Shown: positions 25,401 through 34,392, counted from the stretch's first letter. The stretch is 64,000 nucleotides of DNA from Ancylothrix sp. D3o (GCF_025370775.1 NZ_JAMXEX010000005.1:62001-126000), one strand, 5' to 3'. Translations and numbers: made by a program. The notes: generated from the letters alone by a model not told the origin.

Positions 25401-28037
25401 AACCCCCGCCATCATTTACAGCAAGTAACTTCCAGTGGCTTAGCCGTGCTGGCTGCTCAGTTTGGTCTTCGGAAGGGGCAAAAAGTTGTCACTCCTGAGA
25501 TTGAGCAATCGAGCTATGCCTTCCACTGTGGCTTTTTATGTGGTTTCTTTGATGCTGATGGCAGTGTTCAAGGCAGCCAACAAAAAGGCATAAGTATTCG
25601 CTTGGCCCAAAGCAACCTAGCAACGTTGACGGCGGTTCAACGAATGCTCCTGCGTATGGGCATTGTTTCAACGATTTATCAAAATCGTCGCTTAGGGGGC
25701 GTGCGTTTTTTGCCGGATAGCAATCGCAACCCCGCGCCCTATTTCTGCCAAGCGCAGCATGAATTGGTGATTGCCAACGATAACTTAAGCTGGTTCCGAG
25801 ATCGGATTGGCTTCCGTCAGCCCGACAAACAACATCAACTCAATGACTCACTGAGCAACTACAAACGCAATCTCAACCGTGATCGCTTCAGTGTCACTGT
25901 TGCCGCGATCGAACCCGATGGGGTGGAACCCGTTTATGACTGTACTGTTCCCGGCCCGGCACGTTTTGATGCCAACGGTCTTGTTGCTCACAATTGTGGT
26001 GAGATTATTGGAGCGAATTTTCACTGTGTTTCAGGAGAAACTCTACTCATTACTCGTGATGGCATCCACAAAATTAAAGATATTGTGGGACAAGAAATTG
26101 AAATTTGGAATGGGCTTCGGTGGAGTAAAGTTACCCCTTTTCAAACCGGCACCAATCAAAAGTTATATCGTGTCCGTTTTGGCGATGGTTCCTATCTGGA
26201 TGCGACAGAATATCATCGATTTTTTGTGAAAGATAGGTTTGGTAAGACTTATAAAGAAGTTCAAACCAAAGATTTGATGGATATCAGCCCCTACGCGATT
26301 CACACCGAACCTTTTACTATTGAGTATGAGGATGGTTTGGATATTGATGCAAACTATGCTTATACTTTGGGGGTTGCTGTTGGGGATGGTACTACCAATC
26401 GAAATCAAGCTAAAATTCGGCTGTATGATAAAAAGTCGGATTTATTAGTTGCGGGAAATATATCTCCCGTTCGTGAATATGGCTATGCACCGGCTTTTTG
26501 TGATGTCACTGATTTAGGGTTTTCTGGGGAGTTTCTCAAATCTCTAAAGACGAATCCTGAAGCGTTGAGTTTAATCGCAAGTTGGAATGTTAAAGCAATT
26601 TTACATTTTGTTGCCGGTGTCGCAGATACGGATGGTTCTAATACGGCTGGAAATGGTATTCGCATTTATATATCCGACTACGATCGTGCGTACCGTTTTC
26701 AATTGCTGTTGACCAAATGCGGTATCCGTTCATCTCTAAATCTTTGCGCTCATAAGGGTTCTGTAACAAATTATGGTGTCAGAGCGCAGGATTTGTATTA
26801 TCTACAAATCACAGATTGCCAGAAAATACCTTGTCAGCGTTTGGATACTACGAAGGGACGTAAATCAGTTGCTAAAGGTAAATGGCAAATTGTTCGTTCT
26901 GTTGAAGAATTGCCCGGATTGCATGAGACGTTTTGCTTTAATGAACCTGAGTTTCATAAAGGGGTTTTTGGGAATTCTCTAACAGGGAATTGCAATTTGG
27001 CGGAGGTTCACCTAAATCAAGTTAACCCGAAAAATGAAAAAGAAATTGAGGATGCTTTCAGCGCCGGCGCTCTTTCGGTAGCAGTTCTCCTCAATCACAA
27101 ATTTATGGAACCTCGTTACCAATACAGTCGGGAATTAGACCCAATTGTAGGGGTATCATTCACCGGCCTTTTTGATTTCTTTGTTACTGCTTTCGGCGTC
27201 GATTGGTTGCGCTGGTGGGAACAAGGCCGACCGGCTACCATGCAAGGATTAGAATTTAAACAACAGGAAGCCGAATATTTAAGCCGGTGGAAAAAAATAG
27301 TCCATCGTGTGATTTGGGATTATTGTGATCGACACAATTTAAAACGCCCCAATCGTTGTACGACGGTTCAACCGGCCGGCACAAAATCTTTGCTCACCAG
27401 CGCATCCCCCGGCTGGCACCCGCCAAAAGCACAGCGCTTTATTCGTCGCATTACCTTCCGTAAAAATGACCCCGTAGCTTTAGCCTGTATTGACTACGGT
27501 TATAATGTCATCCCCTCGCAATCAGATAAAGATGAAAATGGTAATTTACTTAATGATCCATTTTCCGAACGTTGTACAGAATGGTTGATTGAAATTCCTG
27601 TCTCCGTTCCTTGGGCCGATTTACCAGGAGCCGATGAAATTGAAATCAGCAAATTTAACGCTCTTGCACAAATGGATTTTTACATGAATGTGCAACAGAA
27701 CTGGACGGCGCATAATTCTTCAGCCACTATTGAGTTGCGTTCTGAAGAAGTCGAAGCCTTGGGAACGCGGATTTATGAGGCAATTCGGGATGATGAGGGG
27801 TATATTTCGGCGGCGCTTTTGGCTCGTTTTGATGACCTGCAATCTTTCCCCCGCTTGCCTTTTGAACCAATCAATAAGCAACAGTATGAGCAATTAGTCA
27901 AGGAAGTTAAAGAGCGCCGGCGTACAGAAGATTTCCACGCAGCGTTAGGGCGTTATGATCGCGGGGAAATGCCAGAAGCAGGGCCGGCCGGTTGCGACTC
28001 CGATAAATGTATGTTCCCAGAGCAAAAACCTGAATAA
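22494..28037 (+). CDS. nrdJ: Adenosylcobalamin-dependent ribonucleotide reductase (class II) with three inteins
   Basis: Class II reductase makes deoxyribonucleotides using a radical generated from coenzyme B12. The 1847-residue precursor contains three inteins (residues 274-667, 800-1167 and 1178-1499). Removing them leaves 763 residues, the size expected for the monomeric class II enzyme. The first redox cysteine is in N-C-S-S-T-N (C100); the thiyl-radical cysteine is in the spliced motif N-P-C-G-E-I (C1168); the second redox cysteine is in F-H-C-N-L-A-E-V (C1500); the C-terminal thiol pair is C-D-S-D-K-C (1834/1839). No frame breaks occur, so all three inteins must splice for the enzyme to form. 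It is followed by an inverted repeat at 28046-28090. B12 supply connects it to cbiA at 34.4 kb. It starts at the ATG at 22494; no ATG upstream in frame seems better. Confidence 0.93.
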   Translation: MVQELSLTAKGQFPESAPAANPVFFRTYSRRTPQGRETWQEVSQRTVSGLAKLGNLTPDETELIYRMQCELKSLTSGRWLWVGGTEWIEKPENFSGAYNCSSTNICDWRAFGLLMDLAMMGCGTGAVLEPRYINQLPAIRNRINVKIQGEIGSTIAQNRRQETDVKITGNEVLINVGDSRQGWVKSYQTLLELSTDERFLKEVNVIIDVSDVRPVGEPLKGFGGVANPVKLPELYSRCAGILNKAIGRQLNSVECCLLIDEAAVVVVAGNVRRCLPAGALVHAESGLIPIEKIRIGDRVLTSKGFYPVTNFFDQGVQPLCRIKTQDGYLECTADHKVAVLTDVYGNYKMVKAKDLKEGDRLIFVPQAIPGTATELPSFKPKEGKKAKCLTVPALTTEVAYFLGYLHGDGSVASDTWRVRFRIAQDSPEIIEKLIAVGQQFGLETYTLRSPEQCQAKAFELQFNSSALNEYLSQFKKPFTSISIPDCILMGTADIRKAYLAGLADADGCHSQGVLVASVYPDFLRQVQTVYGSLGITTRLCSSVRKRTGKWEGELVTVGERAFEAAETMLLSYSVYFALRKRERPKSFKDHGFPKEMVRPLVNSYQYGWINQQTQMIAPTLKKFIADATNLIPVKVDGVEMDVRTAHTYDIEVASIHEFVCEGILVSNSAGMRQGVSDDNLFAGAKENLWQCDEAGNWRIDPERDALRMANHTRVFHRKPTLEETIEAVRKQYYSGEGAIQWAGEAIARANIDLLPNQETKKAFLKAYQEGTIKEWFQTNYPNMPEQEIEHRLARVGLNPCVTADTWIHTEFGPRQVKDLLGKQHGTYVNGELFSTTSEGFFYTGNQPVLKVTTHEGISLRLTPNHQLLRITSQTQKQQYVEWTATADLKPGDRLCLHNHRDIQPWSGTGTFEEGWLLGSLLGDGSLAETAWHDQGILRFWGESQDEMIALAVATLQATVTCGSHLAGHYNPRHHLQQVTSSGLAVLAAQFGLRKGQKVVTPEIEQSSYAFHCGFLCGFFDADGSVQGSQQKGISIRLAQSNLATLTAVQRMLLRMGIVSTIYQNRRLGGVRFLPDSNRNPAPYFCQAQHELVIANDNLSWFRDRIGFRQPDKQHQLNDSLSNYKRNLNRDRFSVTVAAIEPDGVEPVYDCTVPGPARFDANGLVAHNCGEIIGANFHCVSGETLLITRDGIHKIKDIVGQEIEIWNGLRWSKVTPFQTGTNQKLYRVRFGDGSYLDATEYHRFFVKDRFGKTYKEVQTKDLMDISPYAIHTEPFTIEYEDGLDIDANYAYTLGVAVGDGTTNRNQAKIRLYDKKSDLLVAGNISPVREYGYAPAFCDVTDLGFSGEFLKSLKTNPEALSLIASWNVKAILHFVAGVADTDGSNTAGNGIRIYISDYDRAYRFQLLLTKCGIRSSLNLCAHKGSVTNYGVRAQDLYYLQITDCQKIPCQRLDTTKGRKSVAKGKWQIVRSVEELPGLHETFCFNEPEFHKGVFGNSLTGNCNLAEVHLNQVNPKNEKEIEDAFSAGALSVAVLLNHKFMEPRYQYSRELDPIVGVSFTGLFDFFVTAFGVDWLRWWEQGRPATMQGLEFKQQEAEYLSRWKKIVHRVIWDYCDRHNLKRPNRCTTVQPAGTKSLLTSASPGWHPPKAQRFIRRITFRKNDPVALACIDYGYNVIPSQSDKDENGNLLNDPFSERCTEWLIEIPVSVPWADLPGADEIEISKFNALAQMDFYMNVQQNWTAHNSSATIELRSEEVEALGTRIYEAIRDDEGYISAALLARFDDLQSFPRLPFEPINKQQYEQLVKEVKERRRTEDFHAALGRYDRGEMPEAGPAGCDSDKCMFPEQKPE
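23313..24494 (+). mobile_element. Intein 1 of nrdJ (394 residues, LAGLIDADG endonuclease)
   Basis: It starts with C274 (C-L-P-A-G-A-L-V-H) and ends V-S-N at 667, directly before Ser668. The extein junction becomes N-V-R-R / S-A-G-M-R-Q-G. Splicing block B has E-C-T-A-D-H-K. Two LAGLIDADG-type motifs are visible, L-G-Y-L-H-G-D-G and Y-L-A-G-L-A-D-A-D-G-C, so homing endonuclease activity is likely intact. The penultimate residue is Ser rather than the usual His, which can slow the last splicing step. Confidence 0.9.
24891..25994 (+). mobile_element. Intein 2 of nrdJ (368 residues, LAGLIDADG endonuclease)
   Basis: It starts at C800 (C-V-T-A-D-T-W-I-H) after L-N-P and ends with canonical V-A-H-N at 1167. 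The +1 residue is Cys1168, the predicted thiyl-radical cysteine of the reductase (N-P-C-G-E-I). Block B is L-T-P-N-H-Q. Endonuclease motifs L-L-G-S-L-L-G-D-G and L-C-G-F-F-D-A-D-G-S are present. Confidence 0.9.
26025..26990 (+). mobile_element. Intein 3 of nrdJ (322 residues, LAGLIDADG endonuclease)
   Basis: It starts at C1178 (C-V-S-G-E-T-L-L) only ten codons after intein 2 ends, and finishes ...N-S-L-T-G-N at 1499 before Cys1500, a redox cysteine of the reductase (C-N-L-A-E-V). The ending G-V-F-G-N-S-L-T-G-N with penultimate Gly is typical of inteins at this reductase site. Endonuclease motifs L-G-V-A-V-G-D-G and V-A-G-V-A-D-T-D-G-S are visible. Confidence 0.88.
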
Positions 28038-28045
28038 TGCCCTTT

Positions 28046-28090
28046 GTCATTGGTCATTTGTCCTTTGCCCTTTGTACAATGACCAATGAC
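28046..28090. repeat. 13-bp perfect inverted repeat of the CATTGGT/CATT type after nrdJ
   Basis: GTCATTGGTCATT (28046-28058) and AATGACCAATGAC (28078-28090) are exact reverse complements. They belong to the heptamer-like CATTRGT/CATTTGT repeats that fill many spacers in this window. The hairpin lies just after the nrdJ stop but has no T tract. Confidence 0.75.
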
Positions 28091-28170
28091 TAGACCGGCC
28101 CCTTGTCGGTCATCCACCAGCCTTGAGGCGTTAGGATACCAGCAGAACGCTTATTTTAGGAGTTTCAAAA

Positions 28171-28386
28171 ATGTTTCTTGACGAACTCAACCCGGTTTTT
28201 AAGGAATTTGTCCAGAATCCCGCTGCTTTTTTAGGGGGGTTCGTTTCTGGAGTTTTGCGCTTAAATCTGTCCGACGAGCCGGTGAAAAGCTGGTTAGAAC
28301 AACAAACCGGCACTTCATCTTCTAGCTATACTACCGGCCCCGAAACTAATGGTAACAGTGGCCCTCAGTCGATCTCAATTGATTGA
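28171..28386 (+). CDS. Small conserved hypothetical protein
   Basis: The 71-residue protein has an ATG at 28171 with TAGGAG eight bases upstream. The N-terminal 45 residues form a likely helical domain with a short hydrophobic stretch (A-A-F-L-G-G-F-V-S-G-V-L-R-L), and the C-terminus is a Ser/Thr/Gly/Pro-rich disordered tail. I do not recognise a named family, though small proteins of this layout are frequent in cyanobacteria. It is monocistronic, between the repeat after nrdJ and a strong terminator at 28427-28457. Confidence 0.65.
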   Translation: MFLDELNPVFKEFVQNPAAFLGGFVSGVLRLNLSDEPVKSWLEQQTGTSSSSYTTGPETNGNSGPQSISID

Positions 28387-28426
28387 GCCGATTCTTAAAC
28401 GGCCTTTTTGATCTTTCGCTATACAC

Positions 28427-28457
28427 ACCGGCAGACCCATCAAATGCCGGTTTTTTT
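28427..28457 (+). terminator. Rho-independent terminator
   Basis: The stem ACCGGCA / TGCCGGT (seven base pairs, 11-base loop) is followed by seven T residues. It lies 41 bases after the 71-residue protein gene. Confidence 0.8.
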
Positions 28458-28659
28458 ATATCCCTAAGTACAAATACTCCCTCTGAAGAGAGAAGTTTCT
28501 TTAGTTGATCTAAAGTTAGAAGCTTTCAGAAAAATGCCTCCCTAAGATAGTAAGAGAAGGACGGTCGGCATCGTAAGCCAGCAGGCGGCCTTGCCGGTAG
28601 TCCCACAAAATGGTAGAGACGTTGACAGCAACCTCTCTACATAGAGGGAGGATCAAAAA

Positions 28660-29730
28660 ATGGCAGACATCAAAGAGCCATCTTCTCAAGTACCAAGCTT
28701 AGATCGTGACTGTACAACCCTGTCGCGTCACGTTCTCCAACAACTCCAGAGTTTCGGCCCTGATGCTCAGGATCTCAGCGCTATTATGAACCGCATTGCC
28801 TTGGCGGCCAAGCTGATATCCCGCAGACTTTCGCGGGCCGGTTTGCTCGAAGGCGTTCTAGGCTTCACCGGCGAGGTGAATGTCCAGGGAGAATCTGTCA
28901 AAAAGATGGATGTTTATGCCAATGAGGTTTTCATTTCCGTTTTCAAGCAAAGCGGTTTAGTCTGTCGCTTAGCTTCCGAAGAAATGGATAAACCTTATTA
29001 CATTCCCGAAAACTGCCCCATTGGACGTTACACCCTGCTCTATGACCCCATTGATGGCTCCTCAAATTTGGATATAAATTTGAATTTGGGATCAATATTC
29101 GCCATTCGTCAGCAAGAGGGAAATGATGAAGATGGGGAAGCCCTAGATTTGTTGCAAAATGGACGCAAACAAATCGCGGCGGGTTATGTCTTGTATGGCC
29201 CTAGTACGATGTTGGTGTATTCAATTGGCAAAGGCGTACATTCGTTTACCCTTGACCCCAGTTTAGGAGAATTTATTCTTTCTTCTGAAAATATCACCAC
29301 ACCCACACACGGCTCGATTTATAGCGTCAACGAGGGAAACTTCTGGCAGTGGGATGAATCGATTCGAGACTATATTCGCTATGTCCACCGGCATGAGGGT
29401 TATACAGCCCGATATGGTGGAGCCTTAGTGGGTGATTTTCACAGGATTTTGTTTCAGGGAGGAGTTTTCTTGTATCCAGGGACACTGAAAAAACCAGAGG
29501 GTAAATTACGCTTGTTGTATGAGACAGCACCCTTGGCGTTTTTGATGGAACAAGCGGGAGGACGGGCCTCCACCGGCACGCAAGATATCTTAGATGTAGT
29601 CCCTGATAAAATCCATGCTCGATCCCCGCTGATTATTGGCAGTACAGAGGACGTAGCAATGGTTGAGTCTTTTATTCACGAGCGAGCGAGGGAAGAAGCA
29701 CTAAAAGCACAACCCTCCGCCGTCAGATAG
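28660..29730 (+). CDS. fbp: Class I fructose-1,6-bisphosphatase
   Basis: The enzyme removes the 1-phosphate from fructose-1,6-bisphosphate in gluconeogenesis and the Calvin cycle. The 356-residue protein has the class I fold, with the metal-binding motif D-P-I-D-G-S-S-N (about 128-135), A-S-E-E-M earlier and the substrate loop Y-S-V-N-E-G-N near 224. An [12 protein letters not shown] segment near 249 contains the conserved arginine contacting the substrate of the neighbouring subunit. It is the first gene of the fbp-tal-zwf-opcA cluster. A ribosome binding site GGGAGG is six to seven bases from the ATG. Its own upstream leader (28460-28659) has a hairpin-like CCTCTCTACATAGAGGGAGG overlapping the ribosome binding site, which could modulate translation (inference). 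Confidence 0.94.
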   Translation: MADIKEPSSQVPSLDRDCTTLSRHVLQQLQSFGPDAQDLSAIMNRIALAAKLISRRLSRAGLLEGVLGFTGEVNVQGESVKKMDVYANEVFISVFKQSGLVCRLASEEMDKPYYIPENCPIGRYTLLYDPIDGSSNLDINLNLGSIFAIRQQEGNDEDGEALDLLQNGRKQIAAGYVLYGPSTMLVYSIGKGVHSFTLDPSLGEFILSSENITTPTHGSIYSVNEGNFWQWDESIRDYIRYVHRHEGYTARYGGALVGDFHRILFQGGVFLYPGTLKKPEGKLRLLYETAPLAFLMEQAGGRASTGTQDILDVVPDKIHARSPLIIGSTEDVAMVESFIHERAREEALKAQPSAVR

Positions 29731-29839
29731 TTGGAATCGTTTAGGGCATTGAATTCATAGTTAATTGTTTTTCTCACAACAAACTTTAACTATTGAATCA
29801 TCAATACTACCCAGGAATTTTAGAAACAACAAAGAGAGT

Positions 29840-30985
29840 ATGACAATGGCAAACAATCCTTTATTACAGATTGAACAAGATTACAATCAAAGCATCTGGA
29901 TGGATAACCTGACTCGGAATTTAATTCAGTCAGGGGAACTTAAGGAAATGATCACGACTCGCGGCATCGTGGGGATCACTTCAAATCCGGCAATTTTTCA
30001 AAAGGCGATATCCGGTAATGTGGTTTACGATGCTGATATTGAGGCAGGGATTAAGGCCGGTAAATCAGTACAAGATATCTATGAATCTTTGGTGTTTGAT
30101 GATATTCGCAATGCCTGTGATATTTTTCGCGGCATTTATCAGCAAAGCGATGGTTTGGATGGCTATGTAAGTATTGAAGTGCCACCCGATTTAGCACACA
30201 ATGCCGAAAAAACAATTGCGGAAGCCAAACGTTATTACAGTGAGATTGGTCGGGATAACGTGATGATTAAGATTCCGGGGACACCGGAAGGCTTAAGGGC
30301 AGTAGAAGAGGTAATTGCGGCGGGGATCAATGTCAATGTGACTTTGTTGTTCTCGGTGCAAAGTTATGTGGAGACGGCCTGGGCGTTTATTCGCGGTTTG
30401 GAAGCACGGGCCGCTAAAGGCGAAGATATTTCTAATATTGCGTCAGTTGCCAGCTTTTTTATCAGCCGGATTGATATCAATGTTGATGCCCGGTTGGATA
30501 AGTTGATTGAGGCAGCCCAAGATGATGCCAAAAAAGAAGAACTGCGGGCGATGAAAGGTAAGTTTGCTATCGCTAACGCCAAAATTGCCTATCAGAAATA
30601 CAAGGAGATTATTCAGACAGACCGCTGGAAAGCTTTATCGGCAAAAGGCGCAAAAATGCAGCGATTGCTGTGGGCATCCACCGGCACCAAAGATCCAAAC
30701 TACAGCGATGTATTGTATGTCGATGAATTGATTGGGCCTAATACGGTGAATACATTGCCACCGGCCACTATCGAAGCTTGTGCGGATCATTGCGATGTGG
30801 CAAGTCGCATTGAAACCAATGTCGAAGAAGCTTATAAATTGGCTGAAGAATTACCGAAATTGGGCATTAACCTTGACGAAGTGATGGACGAACTGATTAT
30901 AGACGGCATTGATAAATTTATTCAGCCGTTTGAATCATTGATTAAATCCTTGCAAGAAAAGGTCGATAAATTAATGCCGGTGTAA
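29840..30985 (+). CDS. tal: Transaldolase
   Basis: Transaldolase moves a dihydroxyacetone unit between sugar phosphates in the non-oxidative pentose phosphate path. From ATG 29840 the protein has 381 residues, the long cyanobacterial/actinobacterial type. Landmarks are G-I-V-G-I-T-S-N-P-A-I-F near residue 40, the Schiff-base lysine in M-I-K-I-P-G-T near 140, V-N-V-T-L-L-F-S near 165 and the C-terminal region with A-S-T-G-T-K-D-P. AAAGAGAG precedes the start; an alternative ATG lies two codons later. The gene follows fbp by about 110 bases and precedes zwf, as in other cyanobacteria. Confidence 0.94.
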   Translation: MTMANNPLLQIEQDYNQSIWMDNLTRNLIQSGELKEMITTRGIVGITSNPAIFQKAISGNVVYDADIEAGIKAGKSVQDIYESLVFDDIRNACDIFRGIYQQSDGLDGYVSIEVPPDLAHNAEKTIAEAKRYYSEIGRDNVMIKIPGTPEGLRAVEEVIAAGINVNVTLLFSVQSYVETAWAFIRGLEARAAKGEDISNIASVASFFISRIDINVDARLDKLIEAAQDDAKKEELRAMKGKFAIANAKIAYQKYKEIIQTDRWKALSAKGAKMQRLLWASTGTKDPNYSDVLYVDELIGPNTVNTLPPATIEACADHCDVASRIETNVEEAYKLAEELPKLGINLDEVMDELIIDGIDKFIQPFESLIKSLQEKVDKLMPV

Positions 30986-30989
30986 GCAT

Positions 30990-31090
30990 AGTCATTAGTC
31001 ATTGGTCAAGAGTCATTAGTGGCGCAGGCGTCCCGCCTGCCAAGGACAAAGGACAAAAGACAAACGACAAAAGACCAATGACTAATGACT
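30990..31090. repeat. 18-bp perfect inverted repeat of CATTAGT-type repeats with internal GC hairpin
   Basis: AGTCATTAGTCATTGGTC (30990-31007) pairs with its exact reverse complement at 31073-31090. Between the arms sits GCAGGCG-TCC-CGCCTGC (31024-31040), a second hairpin, then a run of GGACAAA/GACAAAA units. The element fills the tal-zwf spacer. Confidence 0.85.
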
Positions 31091-31127
31091 CTTGACAAAA
31101 AAAGCAATAGAAGGAAAACAATAAAAA

Positions 31128-32657
31128 ATGGTAACACTGTTAGAAAACCCCCTCCGCCTTGGCCTAACCCAAGAACGCACCCCGGAACCGTTGATTTTAG
31201 TTATCTTTGGCGCATCGGGTGATTTAACTCAGCGTAAACTGGTACCGGCCCTCTATCACCTCAAACGCGAACGCCGACTGCCTGCCGAAATTACGATTGT
31301 CGGTGTAGCCCGCCGGCCCTGGAGTCACGATTATTTCCGCGAACAAATGCGCGAAGGCGTCGAACAATTTTCCGATGGTATTGGTTCCGAGGAACTTTGG
31401 AAAGACTTCGCAGAAGGCTTATTTTACTGCTCCGGCGACATCGACAACCCCGAAAGCTACCAAAAACTAAAAACCTTCCTGAATGAACTCGACGGAATGC
31501 GGGGAACTCGTGGCAACCGTGTTTTTTATCTCTCGGTTTCTCCTAACTTTTTCCCCGAAGCTATTCGTCAGTTAGGAGGGGCCGAGTTGTTAAGTGATCC
31601 CACCAAAACCCGCTTAGTTATTGAAAAACCCTTTGGACGCGATCTGGGTAGCGCCAAATTCTTAAACCGCGTTGTTCAACAAGTTTGTAAAGAAAACCAA
31701 ATTTATCGAATTGACCACTACCTAGGGAAAGAAACCGTCCAAAACCTCCTGGTCTTCCGCTTTGCAAACGCCATCTTTGAACCCCTGTGGAACCGGCAAT
31801 TTGTCGATCATGTTCAAATCACCGTTGCCGAAACCGTCGGAGTTGAAGACCGCGCCGGCTACTATGAAACCAGCGGGGCCTTGCGAGACATGGTACAAAA
31901 CCACCTCATGCAGCTTTTCTGCCTCACGGCAATGGAACCTCCCAACGCCCTCGACGCCGATAGCATCCGTACCGAAAAACTCAAAGTCCTCCAAGGTACT
32001 CACCTCGCCGATGTCCGCAACTTAGAACACTCCGCGATCCGAGGCCAATATAGTGCCGGTTGGATGAAAGGCAACCCCGTCCCCGGTTATCGTCAAGAAC
32101 CGGGAGTCGATCCCAATTCTACGACTCCTACCTACGTCGCTATGAAACTGCTTATCGATAACTGGCGGTGGAAAGGCGTACCCTTTTATATGCGTACCGG
32201 CAAACGTCTCCCCAAAAAAGTCTCGGAAATTGCAATTCAATTCCGTGAAGTGCCTTATCTGATTTTCCAATCAGCCGCCCAACAAGCCTCTCCCAACGTC
32301 CTCACCCTCCGCATTCAACCAAACGAAGGTATTTCTCTACGCTTTGAAGTCAAAACGCCCGGTATCACCCTCCGCACTCGTCCCGTTGATATGGACTTCA
32401 GCTATGGTTCCACCTTCGGCAAAACCTCTGGCGATGCCTACGACCGGCTTTTACTAGACTGTATGCTAGGCGACGCCACTCTGTTCACCCGTGCTGATGA
32501 AGTAGAAGAAGCATGGCGTGTTGTCTCACCGGCCCTCAATGCTTGGGACGCCCCGGCAGATCCGGCAACTATCCCCCAATATGAGGCCGGTACTTGGGAA
32601 CCCGCCGAAGCTGAACTACTCCTCGAACGCGACGGACGCCGGTGGCGCCGGTTGTAA
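31128..32657 (+). CDS. zwf: Glucose-6-phosphate 1-dehydrogenase
   Basis: G6PDH oxidises glucose-6-phosphate with NADP and starts the oxidative pentose phosphate pathway, the main source of NADPH at night. The 509-residue protein has the Rossmann motif [10 protein letters not shown] (about 28-37), the substrate-binding R-I-D-H-Y-L-G-K-E near 195-203 and R-T-G-K-R near 353. The cysteines involved in redox and OpcA control in cyanobacteria are present around C178/C434-like positions but I cannot confirm exact equivalence. The start is ATG with AGAAGGAAAA upstream. It is followed by opcA. Confidence 0.96.
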   Translation: MVTLLENPLRLGLTQERTPEPLILVIFGASGDLTQRKLVPALYHLKRERRLPAEITIVGVARRPWSHDYFREQMREGVEQFSDGIGSEELWKDFAEGLFYCSGDIDNPESYQKLKTFLNELDGMRGTRGNRVFYLSVSPNFFPEAIRQLGGAELLSDPTKTRLVIEKPFGRDLGSAKFLNRVVQQVCKENQIYRIDHYLGKETVQNLLVFRFANAIFEPLWNRQFVDHVQITVAETVGVEDRAGYYETSGALRDMVQNHLMQLFCLTAMEPPNALDADSIRTEKLKVLQGTHLADVRNLEHSAIRGQYSAGWMKGNPVPGYRQEPGVDPNSTTPTYVAMKLLIDNWRWKGVPFYMRTGKRLPKKVSEIAIQFREVPYLIFQSAAQQASPNVLTLRIQPNEGISLRFEVKTPGITLRTRPVDMDFSYGSTFGKTSGDAYDRLLLDCMLGDATLFTRADEVEEAWRVVSPALNAWDAPADPATIPQYEAGTWEPAEAELLLERDGRRWRRL

Positions 32658-32670
32658 AAAGCGTTTTTTG

Positions 32671-32790
32671 TCAAACAGTCATTTGTCAAACAGTCATTTG
32701 TACGAGTGTGCAATGAGTAATGAGCAATCAGCTAACTGTTTTTTGTTATTTGTACGAGTGACTAATGACTAATGACTAATGACTAATGAC
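32671..32790. repeat. Short tandem repeats between zwf and opcA (15-mer twice, TGACTAA heptamer four times)
   Basis: TCAAACAGTCATTTG occurs twice back to back (32671-32700). The heptamer TGACTAA is repeated four times without error at 32759-32786, ending TGAC. TACGAGTG also occurs twice. This is the short tandemly repeated repetitive (STRR) type known from cyanobacteria. Confidence 0.9.
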
Positions 32791-32822
32791 TACACCAATA
32801 ACAAATGACAAAAGGATAAATT

Positions 32823-34184
32823 ATGACAGTACAAACAGCACCAATTTATTCTCTGCAAGCGCCCAAAGATGTATCCATTGCCGACATTGAAGCCGAACTT
32901 AGTAAAATTTGGCAAAGTTATAGCGGTATGGGTGATGTGAATAACATCCCCACCGCCACTCGCGCCGCAACTTTTAGTTTACTGGTGTACGAACCTGAAG
33001 AAACTCAACAACTTTTAGCTGCTTTGGGTTATTACACCGGCCCTATTGATGGTATTGGTGGCCCGCGTATGGAAGCCGCTTTAGCTGCTGCTCAAAAAAC
33101 CTTTGGTTTGCCGGTGACAACTAAACCCAATAACGAAACCCTCGTTAAACTTCGGGAAGCGTTTGCTCAAAGCTTCGATGGTGGTGATGGGAAAAATGGA
33201 AATGGCAAGAGCCGGTATTCGGCTGATGCCAAAAGTACCATCGCTGACGAAATTGCTTCCCGTAACCCCTGCCGTATTATTACTCTTTGCCCGGTTTCTG
33301 GGGAAGATGAAGGTGTCAGCGCTCAAGTTTCGGCCTATTGTCCTATCAATAAACAAAGCAGCAATACTCTGATCTGCTGTGAATACATCACTCTCAAAGG
33401 AACTGTAGAAGCTTTGGAACGAGTGGGGGGTATGATTGGAGCTTTATTAATTGGCGAGTTGCCTAAATTCCTGTGGTGGAAAGCAGCCCCGGATATTAAT
33501 ATGGGCTTATTCAAACGCCTTGCTGACGACAGCAACTCGGTTATTGTAGACTCCAGCGCTTTTAATGACCCAGAAGTTGGTGTGCGGCGCGTCCAAGCCC
33601 TCATTGATGCCGGTATTGCTGTGGCGGATCTCAATTGGCGCCGGCTGGCCCCCTGGCAAGAATTAACGGCTGAAGCTTTCGATCCCCCAGAACGTCGCTC
33701 TGCTATTTATGAAGTTGATCGCGTTACCATTGACTACGAAAAAGGCAATCCTAGCCAAGCTTTAATGTTTTTGGGTTGGCTGGCAAGTCGTCTGGGTTGG
33801 GTGCCGGTTTCTTGCCAACAAGAAGACGGCGATTATCAAATTAAACGCATTACATTCCAAGGTAAAGACAACAAAGAAATTGAGGCAGAACTTGCTGCTA
33901 TCCCCACTGCTGACTGGGGTGATATTCCTGGTGATTTAATTAGTTTGCGTCTGACTTCTACTAACGAACAAGCCGACTGCTGTACTGTTCTTTGCTCTCA
34001 AACCACCGGCTGTATGCGGATGGAAGCTAAAGGCGGTGCCCAAGCTTGTCGCATTCAGCAGGTAGCGCCTCGCAGTGACCAAAAAGCTGAAATTCTCCTC
34101 AGCCAACAGTTACAACGTTGGGGACGCGAAATGCTTTATGAGGAAAGTTTGGCTGTGACTTCTCAAATTCTTAAGTGTCAATAG
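32823..34184 (+). CDS. opcA: G6PDH assembly / activating protein OpcA
   Basis: OpcA binds and activates glucose-6-phosphate dehydrogenase and its effect is controlled by redox in cyanobacteria. The 453-residue length and its position directly after zwf fit. An N-terminal peptidoglycan-binding-like helical segment (T-G-P-I-D-G-I-G-G-P-R-M-E-A-A near 77-91) is followed by a linker rich in G/N/K and the main domain with L-I-C-C-E-Y-I, L-P-K-F-L-W-W-K near 213 and several cysteines near the C-terminus (D-C-C-T-V-L-C, T-G-C-M-R-M) that could be the redox switch. A ribosome binding site AAAGGA lies seven bases before the ATG. Confidence 0.94.
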   Translation: MTVQTAPIYSLQAPKDVSIADIEAELSKIWQSYSGMGDVNNIPTATRAATFSLLVYEPEETQQLLAALGYYTGPIDGIGGPRMEAALAAAQKTFGLPVTTKPNNETLVKLREAFAQSFDGGDGKNGNGKSRYSADAKSTIADEIASRNPCRIITLCPVSGEDEGVSAQVSAYCPINKQSSNTLICCEYITLKGTVEALERVGGMIGALLIGELPKFLWWKAAPDINMGLFKRLADDSNSVIVDSSAFNDPEVGVRRVQALIDAGIAVADLNWRRLAPWQELTAEAFDPPERRSAIYEVDRVTIDYEKGNPSQALMFLGWLASRLGWVPVSCQQEDGDYQIKRITFQGKDNKEIEAELAAIPTADWGDIPGDLISLRLTSTNEQADCCTVLCSQTTGCMRMEAKGGAQACRIQQVAPRSDQKAEILLSQQLQRWGREMLYEESLAVTSQILKCQ

Positions 34185-34217
34185 TCTTTTGTCCTTGGTC
34201 ATTTGTCATTTGTCATT

Positions 34218-34321
34218 TGTAATGTAGGTTGGGTGGAGGAACGAAACCCAACTCTCTCAAGGCTTTGATGGGTTTCGCTTACGCTCTACCCATCCTACAA
34301 ATAATTAAGTGCTTCTACTTA
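34218..34321. repeat. 104-bp MITE-like repeat, copy A
   Basis: The core (34223-34299) has near-palindromic ends TGTAGGTTGGGTGGAG and CTCTACCCATCCTACA. Together with a shared 3' flank (AATAATTAAGTGCTTCTACTTA) it is almost identical to copy B at 36388-36491. It separates opcA from cbiA. No open frame of its own. Confidence 0.88.
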
Positions 34322-34392
34322 CATCATGTTTACCCTTGACAAAAGACTCTTGAACAAAGGACAAATGACTATGGACTAATGATAAATGACAA

